From JBMDXB01 sp048594975 (GTDB taxonomy: Bacteria > Acidobacteriota > Vicinamibacteria > Vicinamibacterales > 2-12-FULL-66-21): a stretch of 64,000 nt of DNA. Under the pieces are notes generated by a model. That model did no database searches. It was given only the letters and a program-made list of their open reading frames with translations, and had not been told where the DNA came from. Where the stretch lies: positions 310,001 through 374,000 of the forward strand of contig JBMDXQ010000090.1 of the NCBI GenBank assembly GCA_048594975.1, written 5' to 3'. Positions 1 through 11,293 of this stretch are shown here, piece by piece; within the stretch, counting starts at the first letter, position 1, and each line of letters opens with the position of its first letter. The position numbers and the translations under genes were made by a program.

Positions 1-1045
1 ACACCGGCGCACGCAGCCGGTTGGTGCGGTCGCCGACATACACCGGCGCCGAGTCGCCGATGCGCGCGACCAGGCCGCCGGCCGGCTGGCTGTTCACCGG
101 CGCGTTCTGCGCGCGGCGTCCGCTCGCCGCTCCGGATGGCGTCGCCGTGTCATTCGCGTTCGAGCTCATCTGGATCTGGCCGTCCGCCTGGAACGACAGG
201 AAGTCGCCGCGCCGGACGGTGATGCCCGTGTCGATCCACCGCTCACGCGCGTCAACCACGATCGTCCGGCCGGTGGTCCCGACCGCTTCCGAGGTCGAGG
301 CCGCTCCGCCTCCGAGCTCGTCGCGCGATAGGACACCGTCGCTGTCGCGATCGCGGCCGTTGAAGCTCACGCGCGACCAGTGCCATTCGTTGCGCTCGAC
401 GACGCCGTTGCGGTTCGTGTCGAGTCTGGTGAAGAGATCGGCCTCCGCCGCGCGCTGCTCGCCGGCCACTTCAGCCCGGCTCAGCGTGCCGTCGTTGTTC
501 CGATCGAGCCATTCGAACGCGTCGCGGCTGCCGTGCCACTCGCCGCGCTCGACGCGTCCGTCGTTGTCGAGGTCGAGGTCCGCGAAGAGATCGTCGCGGT
601 CGTCATCGACGTCGCCGCCGAGGAACTCGCTGCGTGTCAGCACGCCGTCGCGATTTTGGTCGGCGCGCAGGAAGCCTTCCATGTCATAGAACCACTCGTC
701 GCGCGTGATGCGGCCGTTACGGTCGCGATCGATGCTCGAGAACCGGGACGGCGACCAGTCGCGCAGCGCGAGCCGCTCAGGATCGAAGTCCTCGTCGACA
801 CGCGACTGCCGGCGCGCGCCGACGCGCACCTCGTCGCCCGAGAGGACGCCGTCGCCGTTCCAGTCGTGCACCATGAACGACCGCTCGCTTCCGCGCCACT
901 CGTCGCGCGTGATCCGGCCGTCGTTGTTCGCGTCCATTGCCGCAAAGCGCATCCGGCCCTGGGCCTCCGCAGTCCCCACCACCATGGGGTCGCCGGCAAG
1001 GGGCAGGGCCAGCGCCACCGCCGCCACGAATACTTGAGGTCGCAT
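1..1045 (-). CDS. Exported EF-hand repeat protein with a PA-IL-like C-terminal region (3' end outside window)
   Basis: The gene is partial: its 3' end lies beyond base 1. The ATG at 1045 has AGAGGAG at a suitable distance. The first 29 residues look like a Sec signal peptide (VFVAAVALALPLA, ending near AEAQG), so the product should be exported. Eight EF-hand loops follow over residues 37-260, for example DANNDGRITRDEW, DWNGDGVLSGDEV, DLDNDGRVERGEW and DRDSDGVLSRDEL. The visible end (WIDTGITVRRGDFLSF, then VARIGDSAPVYVG) resembles the calcium-dependent PA-IL/LecA lectin fold. Calcium binding is well supported. The sugar-binding role is inferred from that resemblance alone, and no ligand can be named. 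Confidence 0.8.
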   Translation of the reverse strand, partial: MRPQVFVAAVALALPLAGDPMVVGTAEAQGRMRFAAMDANNDGRITRDEWRGSERSFMVHDWNGDGVLSGDEVRVGARRQSRVDEDFDPERLALRDWSPSRFSSIDRDRNGRITRDEWFYDMEGFLRADQNRDGVLTRSEFLGGDVDDDRDDLFADLDLDNDGRVERGEWHGSRDAFEWLDRNNDGTLSRAEVAGEQRAAEADLFTRLDTNRNGVVERNEWHWSRVSFNGRDRDSDGVLSRDELGGGAASTSEAVGTTGRTIVVDARERWIDTGITVRRGDFLSFQADGQIQMSSNANDTATPSGAASGRRAQNAPVNSQPAGGLVARIGDSAPVYVGDRTNRLRAPV

Positions 1046-1179
1046 TGTGTCATCTCCTCTCCCTGACGAGAGGAGTCGCACAAACCGTACCTTGGGAAAG
1101 GTCGGGCTGGCTCGAGCTCGGCGCGCGGAATCACCGCCCGAATTGAGGAGACGACGGCCCAGATCCGTCAAGAATGGGC

Positions 1180-1208
1180 TTGGGTGTTGGAGGCGACGGT
1201 GCCACAAT
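1180..1208 (+). promoter_or_regulatory. Candidate sigma-70 promoter of the metallothionein gene
   Basis: TTGGGT at 1180-1185 and CACAAT at 1203-1208 are separated by 17 bp. This matches the usual -35/-10 geometry and lies 35 bp upstream of the metallothionein start. It was found by eye only. Confidence 0.35.
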
Positions 1209-1242
1209 GTCCTGAGGTTGCATCTCTACGAGGGAGGCCGCC

Positions 1243-1392
1243 ATGAACCAGCCTGCACCGTGCGCGCACCCCGGCTGTTCGTGTTCAGTTCAACCAGGCG
1301 GCGAGTTCGGCAAGTACTGCAGCGAACACTGCAAGAAGGCGGCGGGGATGACGGAGCTGCGCTGCACCTGCCATCACCCCGATTGCAAGTAA
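1243..1392 (+). CDS. Bacterial metallothionein (49 aa)
   Basis: This short cytoplasmic protein should bind Zn, Cd or Cu through thiolates. Eight cysteines (C7, C12, C14, C26, C30, C41, C43, C48) plus several histidines sit in the arrangement of the bacterial SmtA/BmtA family. The motifs are CAHPGCSC at the start, KYCSEHC in the middle and CTCHHPDC at the end. The RBS AGGGAGG lies just upstream of the ATG, and the gene ends with TAA at 1390-1392. It stands alone with its own candidate promoter. No SmtB-type repressor gene is next to it. The family call is firm; the preferred metal cannot be told from the sequence. Confidence 0.88.
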   Translation: MNQPAPCAHPGCSCSVQPGGEFGKYCSEHCKKAAGMTELRCTCHHPDCK

Positions 1393-1425
1393 GCGGCGAA
1401 GGGCCCGGCCTTCGCAACGACGCTG

Positions 1426-1587
1426 TCACGACTGCTGGCCAGCTGCCGCCTTGCGGTCGTACTCCTGCTGCGTTCGCAGGATCGCGCACCATTCCTTGTG
1501 CTCCGCCAGCGGCATACCGCACTCGAGGCACACGCGGACGCGCTGCGGCTTGGGCTTTCGCGAGAACAGCTTCTGAAGGATGGTCAT
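1426..1587 (-). CDS. Small Cys-containing hypothetical protein (53 aa)
   Basis: This short reading frame begins at an ATG preceded by GGAGACGAG and ends at TGA (1426-1428). The product has a basic N-terminus (KLFSRKPKPQR) followed by CLECGMPLAEHKEWC, a CxxC...H...C pattern that could hold one zinc ion as a half zinc ribbon. The rest is a polar helix. No family is recognised. It lies between the metallothionein and the protease gene, on the opposite strand from the former. The coding call rests on the RBS, the GC-rich third positions and the metal-site-like motif. Confidence 0.55.
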   Translation of the reverse strand: MTILQKLFSRKPKPQRVRVCLECGMPLAEHKEWCAILRTQQEYDRKAAAGQQS

Positions 1588-1696
1588 CGTCTCGTCTCCC
1601 CGACTGTCAGGATACTGAGACGTAGGAAGGCCCCCCGAGGTTTGCTGTCCGTTTACGGACGCTCCTCCAACCCCTTCTGAAAGCCCGATTTCGGCG

Positions 1697-2233
1697 TCAG
1701 GCGACCGCGTGGGCGCCGGTCCCCTCCCACCAGGTATCAGGATGGCGCGGCACCGCTCGCGGCACGAATCGGACGCCGAGCCGCGTCAGTTCGCTCGTGA
1801 TGAGACCGATCACCGGGTGAATCGCGGCGCGGACCGGGGCGCTCAGGTGGACGCCGGTCGCGACCCATTCCGGTACGACGCCCACGACCAGGACCTCTCG
1901 CGGACCCATGCCGGCGGCGGCGACTGTGAGCAGCGCCTCGGCGAGGTCGGGATCGTGGAGATTGAGGCGCGCGAGCGGCGGATGCTGCAGGAGGTCGATC
2001 AGCCGGAACTGGTGCAGGTCGCCCGGCCGTCCGTCGGCCGAGACCGTGTCGACGAAGATCACCGCCTCGGCGTTGACGAGGTGCGGTGCGAGCTCCAGTC
2101 CCGGCGTGCCGCCGTCGACGATCTGCACCTGCGCGGGCAGCTCGTAGAGCGCCTCGAGCACGCGGGCGACGTACGGTCCGAAGCCCCCGTCGCTCATGTG
2201 AACGTTGCCGACACCGATGATGCGGATGTTCAT
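1697..2233 (-). CDS. Hydrogenase maturation protease (HybD/HycI family)
   Basis: These endopeptidases cut the C-terminal tail from a [NiFe]-hydrogenase large subunit after nickel insertion. The start GVGN, the IVDGGTPGLEL segment, IFVDTV and NLHDPDLAEAL align with E. coli HybD along the whole length (178 aa, normal size). Of the three nickel ligands known in HybD, the Asp (here in FVDTV) and the His (in NLHDP) are kept. The Glu16 position is a Gly (SDGG instead of TDEA). ATG 2233 was chosen because GVGN starts at residue 7, as in the family. No hydrogenase gene lies in the window, so the target is unknown. Confidence 0.82.
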   Translation of the reverse strand: MNIRIIGVGNVHMSDGGFGPYVARVLEALYELPAQVQIVDGGTPGLELAPHLVNAEAVIFVDTVSADGRPGDLHQFRLIDLLQHPPLARLNLHDPDLAEALLTVAAAGMGPREVLVVGVVPEWVATGVHLSAPVRAAIHPVIGLITSELTRLGVRFVPRAVPRHPDTWWEGTGAHAVA

Positions 2234-2496
2234 GCGACCTTTCATCTGGCTCGAGCAACCGTGATGCCGGCCCACACAACACCTTGACCTGATTGCGCTT
2301 ATCTCTCCTTAGGCGGCGTGGGGAGGCTGACGGCGGCGGAAAACCGCCGGGCGGCCGGGCGCACGACGCGGCCTCCGGTTCGGGGCCATGGCGGCGGCCG
2401 CTCCGCCGGCCCGAGGGGGCTCCGGGAGAGCTGCCGGTTTCCCGTCAGAAGCGGCCGGAACTGGCCAAAATCCACGCTTTTCCTGTGGAAAACCCC

Positions 2497-2512
2497 GAGC
2501 ACGGTGGTTGCT
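2497..2512 (+). promoter_or_regulatory. Candidate sigma-54 promoter of nifJ
   Basis: GAGCAC-N5-TTGC matches 8 of the 10 fixed positions of the -24/-12 consensus TGGCAC-N5-TTGC, with exact spacing. One mismatch hits the first of the usually invariant -24 G pair. The predicted transcription start is near 2523, leaving a 17-base leader that contains AGGAG before the ATG at 2540. Confidence 0.4.
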
Positions 2513-2539
2513 TCGTCCAGGGCGAATCAGGAGCACCTA

Positions 2540-6156
<3,617 letters not shown>

Positions 6157-6160
<4 letters not shown>

Positions 6161-6723
6161 GCACCCAGGTCATGGTTTTGCTGTTCATCGGCCTGGTGGC
6201 GGTGGCCTACGTCGCCATGGCCATCGCCGCCTACCTGCGCATGCGCGGCACGCGCATCGTCGTCTGCCCCGAGACGGAGCGCCCGGCGGCCGTAGCCGTG
6301 GATGCCGCCCAGGCGGCGCTCGGCGCGATGCGCGAGCACGCCGAGGTGAGGCTGTCCTCCTGCTCACGCTGGCCGGAGCGCCGCGACTGCGCGCAGGCCT
6401 GCGCGGCGCAGATCGAGGCGGCGCCGAAGCAGACGCTCGCGTTCGAGATCCTCAAGGAGTGGTACGCCGGCAAGAGCTGCGCGATCTGCCACCGCCCGAT
6501 TCCGCCGCTCGATCACGTCGGGCCCAAGCCGGGGCTGCTGAACTTCGCGGCGCCCGGACGCGAGACGGTCAGCTGGGAAGACATCCCGGCCGAGACTCTG
6601 CCCGCGCTGTTCGAGTCGCACCTGCCGGTGTGCGCGCACTGCCAGGTGACCGAGTCGTTCCGGCAGCAGTTCCCGGACCTCGTCATCGATCGGCACCGCG
6701 AACAGGAAACGCGGTTTCACTGA
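6157..6723 (+). CDS. Membrane-anchored Cys-motif protein, translationally coupled to nifJ
   Basis: The product (188 aa) is not a family I can name. It has one N-terminal membrane helix (residues 6-27, VMVLLFIGLVAVAYVAMAIAAY), and the rest is soluble. Cysteines are grouped as CSRWPERRDCAQAC, CAICHRPI and CAHC. CAIC and CAHC could form one zinc or Fe-S site; CAICH is also a formal CxxCH motif, but there is no signal-peptide cleavage site typical of a c-type cytochrome. Its ATG overlaps the nifJ stop codon, so it is co-expressed with that enzyme. A role in membrane electron transfer from ferredoxin is possible but unproven. Confidence 0.75.
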
Positions 6724-6770
6724 GCGGGGAGAGCACGGAGGAATCACCGGGAGGCCGCGGCGCGAATCAA

Positions 6771-6903
6771 CTCAGAGGCCACGGAGGCCACAGAGCGATC
6801 TCACTCAGAGGCCACGAAGGCTACAGAGTGATCTTACTCAGAGGCCACGGAGAGATCAGGCCAACGAAGGCCACCGAGAAACCTCACTCAGAGGCCAGGG
6901 AGA
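6771..6903 (+). repeat. Imperfect tandem repeat (period 33, 33, 50 bp), CTCAGAGGCCACGGAG type
   Basis: CTCAGAGGCCA recurs at 6771, 6804, 6837 and 6887, giving units of 33, 33 and about 50 bp. A relic of the same words in inverted orientation lies at about 7059-7115, within the 3' end of the next gene. No open frame with normal codon use covers the stretch 6724-7001. Confidence 0.75.
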
Positions 6904-7001
6904 CTCGGTCGGTCGGTCATATCAGATCTCGATCGGTCTGATCCTCGATGGTGTGAACGTCGAGACAACATCTGACGTTGCCCGAGCTGACGATCTTCTG
7001 C

Positions 7002-8360
7002 TCAGTCGCCAGCACACCTCCTGTCGCGACAGTCAAAGTCAGATAGCATCTTTACTGGTCCAACACAGGCCTTCTCCGTGCTCTCCGTGCCCTCTGAGTT
7101 GGACCCCTCCGTGGCCTCCACCCGGCTGGCCGCCCGGAAGATCGCGCCCCCCAGCAGGGCCGCCCCCGCCGCCAGCCCGCCCAGGTTCGACATCAGCGCC
7201 CCAAGCCCGCCGAAGAGCGTCGTCGAAAGGATCGCGACCGCGAACGACGAGACGACGAGCGCACGGAACCACCGGTCGTCAAGCCCTCTGACGTACCAGA
7301 GATACACGACGTACACGTGGGCCGGCAGCAGCGTCACCCAGTAGTGCTTGTGTGACAGCAGCGAAAAGAGCGGGGCGAGGCAGAACGCCAGCGCCACCGA
7401 TCCCCACACCGCGGCCAGCGACGGTCGCTTCCGGTTGAACCACGCGTAGAGCGCGATGGCGGCGGCGGTCACGATCGGCGTCAGCCGTCCGAGCGCGTGC
7501 AGCACCGGATCCGGGAGCCGCGCGATCGTGACGCTGTACAACCGCCCGTCGTGCTCGAAGGCCACGACGCCGCCGAAGAACCTGTACACCTGCGCAGCGA
7601 GCGAGTAGTTCATGTTCAACGGCCAGTGGCGCGTTGCGCGCAGGTCGTCGACGGGCAGGATCACCTCCGTGACCCAGTACCTCAGGTACGAGAGATTGAC
7701 GTCGAAGCCGAGATAGAGCGCGGGCAGCAGCAGCCCGGCGAGGACGCCGCCGCAGATGCCTGCCACGACCCGCAGGCGCCCCTGCACGACGAAGGGAATC
7801 CACAGCGGCAGGACGATGATCTTCAAGACGGCGGCGAGCCCGATGGCCGCGCCGCCGGCGAGCGAACGACCCGCCGCTACCCAGGTCAGTCCCAGCATGG
7901 CGACCGCCATGACCGCGATGTTCGCCTGTCCCAGATCGAAGTGGTAGAGCAGCGCTCGCGCCGTCAGCAGGATCGAGAAGAACCCGACCACCCATCGCGC
8001 CTTCGGCGATAGCTCCGAGAACGGCCGCCCCGTCATCGCCCGGTAGAACGCCACGACGATCCACCACGCGAGCGCGACGCTGAGGGCGCACCAGACCACG
8101 ACGGCGAGCTGGATGGAGACGAGGGCGAGCGGGATCGCCAGGAACGCGAAGAGGGGAAGGTACAGATAGGGCTGCCGCCCGCGCGGCTCGGGGACGGCGT
8201 AGAGGTCTTCCCCCGCCATGACGAGCCGGGCGGCATGGATGTACACCTCGACGTCGCCCCGCGTGTTCACCCTCCGCAGCTGCTTGCCGCTGGAGATCGC
8301 AACGATCGCGAGGACGCCGATGAGGACGGCCGCCGGGAGGATCCTGGAGATGCGCGCCAC
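7002..8360 (-). CDS. Glycosyltransferase family 87 (DUF2029-like) integral membrane protein
   Basis: GT87 proteins transfer mannose or similar sugars from polyprenyl donors on the outer side of the cytoplasmic membrane. This one has about ten hydrophobic helices. The family signatures are an acidic first loop (RGDVEVYIHAARL, then GEDLY...YLYLP) and LLYHFDLGQANI. GTG 8360 was chosen because it directly precedes the first membrane helix. An in-frame ATG at 8471 would add residues encoded by hairpin sequence. The last 40 residues (EATEGSNSEGTESTEK and after) are encoded by the inverted relic of the 6771 repeat, so the original C-terminus has been replaced or extended by repeat DNA. The donor and acceptor are unknown. 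Confidence 0.75.
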   Translation of the reverse strand: MARISRILPAAVLIGVLAIVAISSGKQLRRVNTRGDVEVYIHAARLVMAGEDLYAVPEPRGRQPYLYLPLFAFLAIPLALVSIQLAVVVWCALSVALAWWIVVAFYRAMTGRPFSELSPKARWVVGFFSILLTARALLYHFDLGQANIAVMAVAMLGLTWVAAGRSLAGGAAIGLAAVLKIIVLPLWIPFVVQGRLRVVAGICGGVLAGLLLPALYLGFDVNLSYLRYWVTEVILPVDDLRATRHWPLNMNYSLAAQVYRFFGGVVAFEHDGRLYSVTIARLPDPVLHALGRLTPIVTAAAIALYAWFNRKRPSLAAVWGSVALAFCLAPLFSLLSHKHYWVTLLPAHVYVVYLWYVRGLDDRWFRALVVSSFAVAILSTTLFGGLGALMSNLGGLAAGAALLGGAIFRAASRVEATEGSNSEGTESTEKACVGPVKMLSDFDCRDRRCAGD

Positions 8361-8472
8361 CGTGCTGAAGGTGGCACCAAGTCTAGCGCATGCCTGACGG
8401 CAGGCCTGAACCCCTACGCGAGCGCCGAACGCTGCCGGAGCGCAGCCCTTCAGGGATGCATTCCGTGGCACT

Positions 8473-8484
8473 GCCCTTCAGGGC
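8473..8484 (-). terminator. Short hairpin after the feo-nosL operon
   Basis: GCCCTTCAGGGC forms a 5-bp stem just past the stop codon of the NosL-like gene. A second stem (GCCTG/CAGGC) lies at 8391-8404. No T-tract follows, so termination activity is uncertain. Confidence 0.3.
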
Positions 8485-8493
8485 TTCACGCCA

Positions 8494-8925
8494 TCAGCTG
8501 GTGGTGCGGGACGCCGCGACCAGCTGCTCCCACTCGATCGGCGTGGTCTGCTGCGCCGTCGCGGCCTCGCGCGCCGCGCCCGACGACGAGTAGGCCACGT
8601 AGACCTGCTCCTTCTGCAGGCCCTCCCCGATCGTCATCGCCACGAACGAGGCGGCGCTGGCCTTGATCAGACGCCCGTTCTGGAAGTCGGTGACGTAGAT
8701 CGCGGCCGCGTCCGGATGCTTCTCCGCCACGTAGGCCGCCATGCAGCCGGCCGACCGGAACTTCCAGGCGCGGCCGCCGCTGTCGATGATCTCCCCGGCG
8801 AGCCTCGTGTCGCGGATGGTCCGATGGCAGCGCGTGCACACGTCGCCGACGGCGACGGGCACGGGCGACCACGAGGAGCATCCGGCGGCCAGGACCGCCA
8901 CGAGGGCGAGGGCTGTGCTTTTCAT
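8494..8925 (-). CDS. NosL-like lipoprotein
   Basis: NosL proteins are lipoproteins that bind Cu(I), first known from nitrous oxide reductase maturation. The signal peptide ends in the lipobox AVLAAGC (Cys16). The mature part has CTRCHRTI, LAGEIID, a SAGCMAAYV segment and YVTDFQNGRLI. These correspond to the NosL CxM, GEI and GCM...YV elements and the conserved WVxDY-like strand. It has 143 aa, a little short of the usual 160-180. It is the third gene after feoB and feoA, 21 bp downstream, so it probably belongs to that operon. No nosZ is in the window, so a general metal-handling role is more likely than nitrous oxide reduction. Confidence 0.72.
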   Translation of the reverse strand: MKSTALALVAVLAAGCSSWSPVPVAVGDVCTRCHRTIRDTRLAGEIIDSGGRAWKFRSAGCMAAYVAEKHPDAAAIYVTDFQNGRLIKASAASFVAMTIGEGLQKEQVYVAYSSSGAAREAATAQQTTPIEWEQLVAASRTTS

Positions 8926-8946
8926 CGGTCTCCACCTTTCTGGAGG

Positions 8947-9189
8947 CTAGGCTCCTATGCTGACGAGAATCGCGCGTGCGACCGCCCGCTCGACCGCGAG
9001 TTCCGTCTGGTCGCACTCGAACACGATTCCCGGAAACGTCTGCACCACGTGAATGGTCGCACCCGGGGTGACGCCCAGCGCCGCCAGGCGGTCGGCGCGG
9101 CCGGTGAGATCGCGGATCACGCGCACGACGCGGCCCCGGGTGCCCGGCGGCAGTGCGGCAAGCGGGTGAAGCGGCTCAGAAGGTGACAT
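8947..9189 (-). CDS. feoA: FeoA, small SH3-like component of ferrous iron uptake
   Basis: FeoA is a small cytoplasmic protein that helps FeoB work. The 80 residues match the family's length and pattern. PPGTRGRVVRV starts the first strand. LAALGVTPGATIHVVQ is the diagnostic turn (normally LGLxPGxxI/V). The end is a strand with VARAILV. The start ATG overlaps the last codons of feoB by 14 bp, so translation is coupled. Confidence 0.92.
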   Translation of the reverse strand: MSPSEPLHPLAALPPGTRGRVVRVIRDLTGRADRLAALGVTPGATIHVVQTFPGIVFECDQTELAVERAVARAILVSIGA

Positions 9190-10960
9190 GCAGGAACCTC
9201 AGGAGCCCGTTCAGGGCGGTGCCGGTGCCGAGCGCGATCGCCGTGACGACCGCGAGGATGGCCAGCCCGGCGCGCACCCCGCGCTCACGGATGATCATCA
9301 GCAAATTCGCGACGCAGGGGACGAACAGCGTCATCACGGTGAGCGCCACGACCGCCTGGACGCCGGAGAGCGCGCCCTGTTCGGACAGCGCGAACAGCCC
9401 GGCCGCGCCGTAGTCGCGGCGCAGGAATCCCATTACGAACACGTGCGCCGCGTCGGCCGGCAGGCCGAGCGCCCCGCTGACGAGCGGCCGCGCGGCATTC
9501 GACAGCCAGACGAGGCCACCCACCCTGTCGAGCACGAACAGGATCGCCGTGCCGGCGAGGAACAGCGGCACCGCCTCGCCCAGGTACCAGCGAACGCGCA
9601 GCGCGGTCTTGGTCAGCAGGTTGCGCAGGCGCGGCAGCCGGATCGGCGGCAGCTCCAACATGAAGTCGGAGCGCTCGCCGGGCAGCGCGCGGGCGGCGAG
9701 CAGGCCGACCAGCACCATCTGCGACAGGACGACCGCGAACAGTGTCAGCAGCGCCGCGAGCGAGATGCCGCCCAGGATGCCCATGATCGTCGCCAGCTGC
9801 GCCGAGCAGGGCACGCCCAGCGCTAGCAAGGTGATCGCGATCAGCCGTTCCTTCGGCGTCCCCAGGATGCGGGTCGTCATCGTCGCCATGGTGTCGCAGC
9901 CGAGGCCGAGCACCATCGGCAGCACCGCCTTGCCGTTCAACCCCATGGCGCGGAACAGCCGGTCGCTGAAGATCGCGAGGCGCGGGATGTAGCCGCTGTC
10001 CTCGAGGAAGGCGAACACGAGGAAGAACGTGGTGACGACCGGCAGGATGATGGCGATCGCGTAGGTGAGCCCCATCGACACGAGGCCGTATTCGCCAACG
10101 AGGAAGTCGCGGACCAGCGCCGAGGGAATGGCCGCCGCGAGGCTCGCGGCCGCGGGGTTCACCAAGCGGCCGAAGAGCCCGTCCTCCACGAGCCCGACGA
10201 GCGTCTGCGCCCCGAACACCCCGACGAACAGGTAGGTCAGGTACAGGACGAGGCCAAGGATGGGGAGCCCGCTCCACGGCTCGCGGACGGCGCGCCCAAG
10301 CCACTCCTGGAACCGACCGAGCGAGGCGCCGCCGACACGGCGGAAACGCTCCGTGGTCAGGTGCGCCCAGTGCAGGTGGTCGAACCCCTCGTACCGGGCG
10401 GCGCGCGGCTGCGCCGCCAGGGGCAGCGCGTCGCGGATTTCGGCCATGCCACGGCCCTCGGTCGCGACCGCCTCGACGACCGGGATGCCGAGCGCCTTGG
10501 CGAGCCCGTCGGTGTCGATGTCCACGCCGCGCGCCCGCGCCTCGTCGAGCATGTTGAGCACGAGGATCATCGGGCGCTCGAGCTCGGCGATCTGCGACGT
10601 CAGCAGCAGCGCACGGCGCAGGTTCCGGGCGTCGGCGATCTGCACGATCAGCTCGGCGCCGGCGCTGGTCAGCAGCCGCCGGGTGATACGCTCGTCCTCG
10701 CTCAGCGCGCCTTCCAAGGTGTTCACGCCCGGCGTGTCGACGATGTCGCACACCTCTGCGCCCACCAAGGCACGGCTGCTGGTGATAGCGACGGTAGTGC
10801 CCGGATAGTTCGAGACGGTGGCGTAGCGGCCGCTCAGATGGCCGAAGACGACGCTCTTGCCGACGTTGGGGTTGCCGACGAGGACGATGCGGAGGGGGTG
10901 CGCGCGGAGGCGCAGGGTGGAGGGCCTCGCGGAATCCAGGACGCCGTGCGGACAGGACAT
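9176..10960 (-). CDS. feoB: FeoB, ferrous iron transporter
   Basis: FeoB is an inner-membrane Fe(II) transporter with an N-terminal G domain. Visible motifs are the P-loop GNPNVGKS (residues 29-36), DTPG, and NMLDEA in the NKxD position. Gate regions with conserved Cys follow (LGLGCDTMA, GVPCSAQL, FVPCVAN), with about eight membrane helices. ATG 10960 gives 594 aa, shorter than the 770 aa of E. coli but normal for many phyla. An upstream in-frame GTG at 11029 would run through the promoter region and was not chosen. A sigma-54-like promoter lies 15 bp upstream, and feoA and a NosL-like gene follow. Confidence 0.95.
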   Translation of the reverse strand: MSCPHGVLDSARPSTLRLRAHPLRIVLVGNPNVGKSVVFGHLSGRYATVSNYPGTTVAITSSRALVGAEVCDIVDTPGVNTLEGALSEDERITRRLLTSAGAELIVQIADARNLRRALLLTSQIAELERPMILVLNMLDEARARGVDIDTDGLAKALGIPVVEAVATEGRGMAEIRDALPLAAQPRAARYEGFDHLHWAHLTTERFRRVGGASLGRFQEWLGRAVREPWSGLPILGLVLYLTYLFVGVFGAQTLVGLVEDGLFGRLVNPAAASLAAAIPSALVRDFLVGEYGLVSMGLTYAIAIILPVVTTFFLVFAFLEDSGYIPRLAIFSDRLFRAMGLNGKAVLPMVLGLGCDTMATMTTRILGTPKERLIAITLLALGVPCSAQLATIMGILGGISLAALLTLFAVVLSQMVLVGLLAARALPGERSDFMLELPPIRLPRLRNLLTKTALRVRWYLGEAVPLFLAGTAILFVLDRVGGLVWLSNAARPLVSGALGLPADAAHVFVMGFLRRDYGAAGLFALSEQGALSGVQAVVALTVMTLFVPCVANLLMIIRERGVRAGLAILAVVTAIALGTGTALNGLLRFLHVTF

Positions 10961-10974
10961 CGCCTGGCTACAGG

Positions 10975-10990
10975 CGCAAAGCGGGTGCCC
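10975..10990 (-). promoter_or_regulatory. Candidate sigma-54 promoter of feoB
   Basis: On the minus strand GGGCAC-N5-TTGC matches 9 of 10 fixed positions with exact spacing. The predicted start of transcription is about 10964, only four bases before the chosen start codon. Either the mRNA is nearly leaderless or the start codon or promoter is misassigned. Confidence 0.45.
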
Positions 10991-11002
10991 GCGGGTTTTC
11001 TC

Positions 11003-11012
11003 AGGATTTCCG
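11003..11012. promoter_or_regulatory. Degenerate copy of the CGGAWWTCCG palindrome upstream of feoB
   Basis: AGGATTTCCG keeps the centre and right half of the recurring palindrome and loses the left CG. It lies about 43 bp upstream of the predicted feoB transcription start. The remaining bases to 11293 hold no gene I can support. Confidence 0.3.
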
Positions 11013-11270
11013 GGGGGTTGTGCGGGCACTGACGAAAAACCGGCAGCGCGCGGATGCGCCGCCCGCTGCCGGCACTCGCGGCTCTGGCCTCGGCCCTGCC
11101 TCTGGCTACCGCCCGACTGCCCGTCCTACAGGCGTCCGACCCTTCCGCGTCGCGACTGCCGGGACGTGCAGCCACGAAGGGAGGAGAGGTCGAAAGGGCC
11201 GGACGCACACTCGAAACGTTGCCCGCCCGGATCCGGGAGTCGTCAGCAGGGGATACCCCTGAAGACGACG

Positions 11271-11283
11271 CCCGGACGCCGGG
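11271..11283 (-). terminator. Small hairpin after the second porin gene
   Basis: CCCGG and CCGGG with a 3-base loop lie 10 bases after the stop codon of the porin gene. The stem is short and no T-tract follows, so this is a weak call. Confidence 0.25.
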
Positions 11284-11293
11284 TGTTTACCTG

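Noticed and set aside
6771..6903. CRISPR-like array (four units)
   Set aside because: The units are imperfect and directly joined, with no unique spacers, and no cas gene is present.
7002..8471. ATG 8471 as the glycosyltransferase start
   Set aside because: It would add 37 residues encoded by hairpin and intergenic sequence; GTG 8360 is next to the first membrane helix. The choice remains uncertain.
8465..8480. TGGCAC-N5-TTCA as a sigma-54 promoter
   Set aside because: The -12 GC is absent and the site lies over a terminator hairpin with no gene following on that strand.
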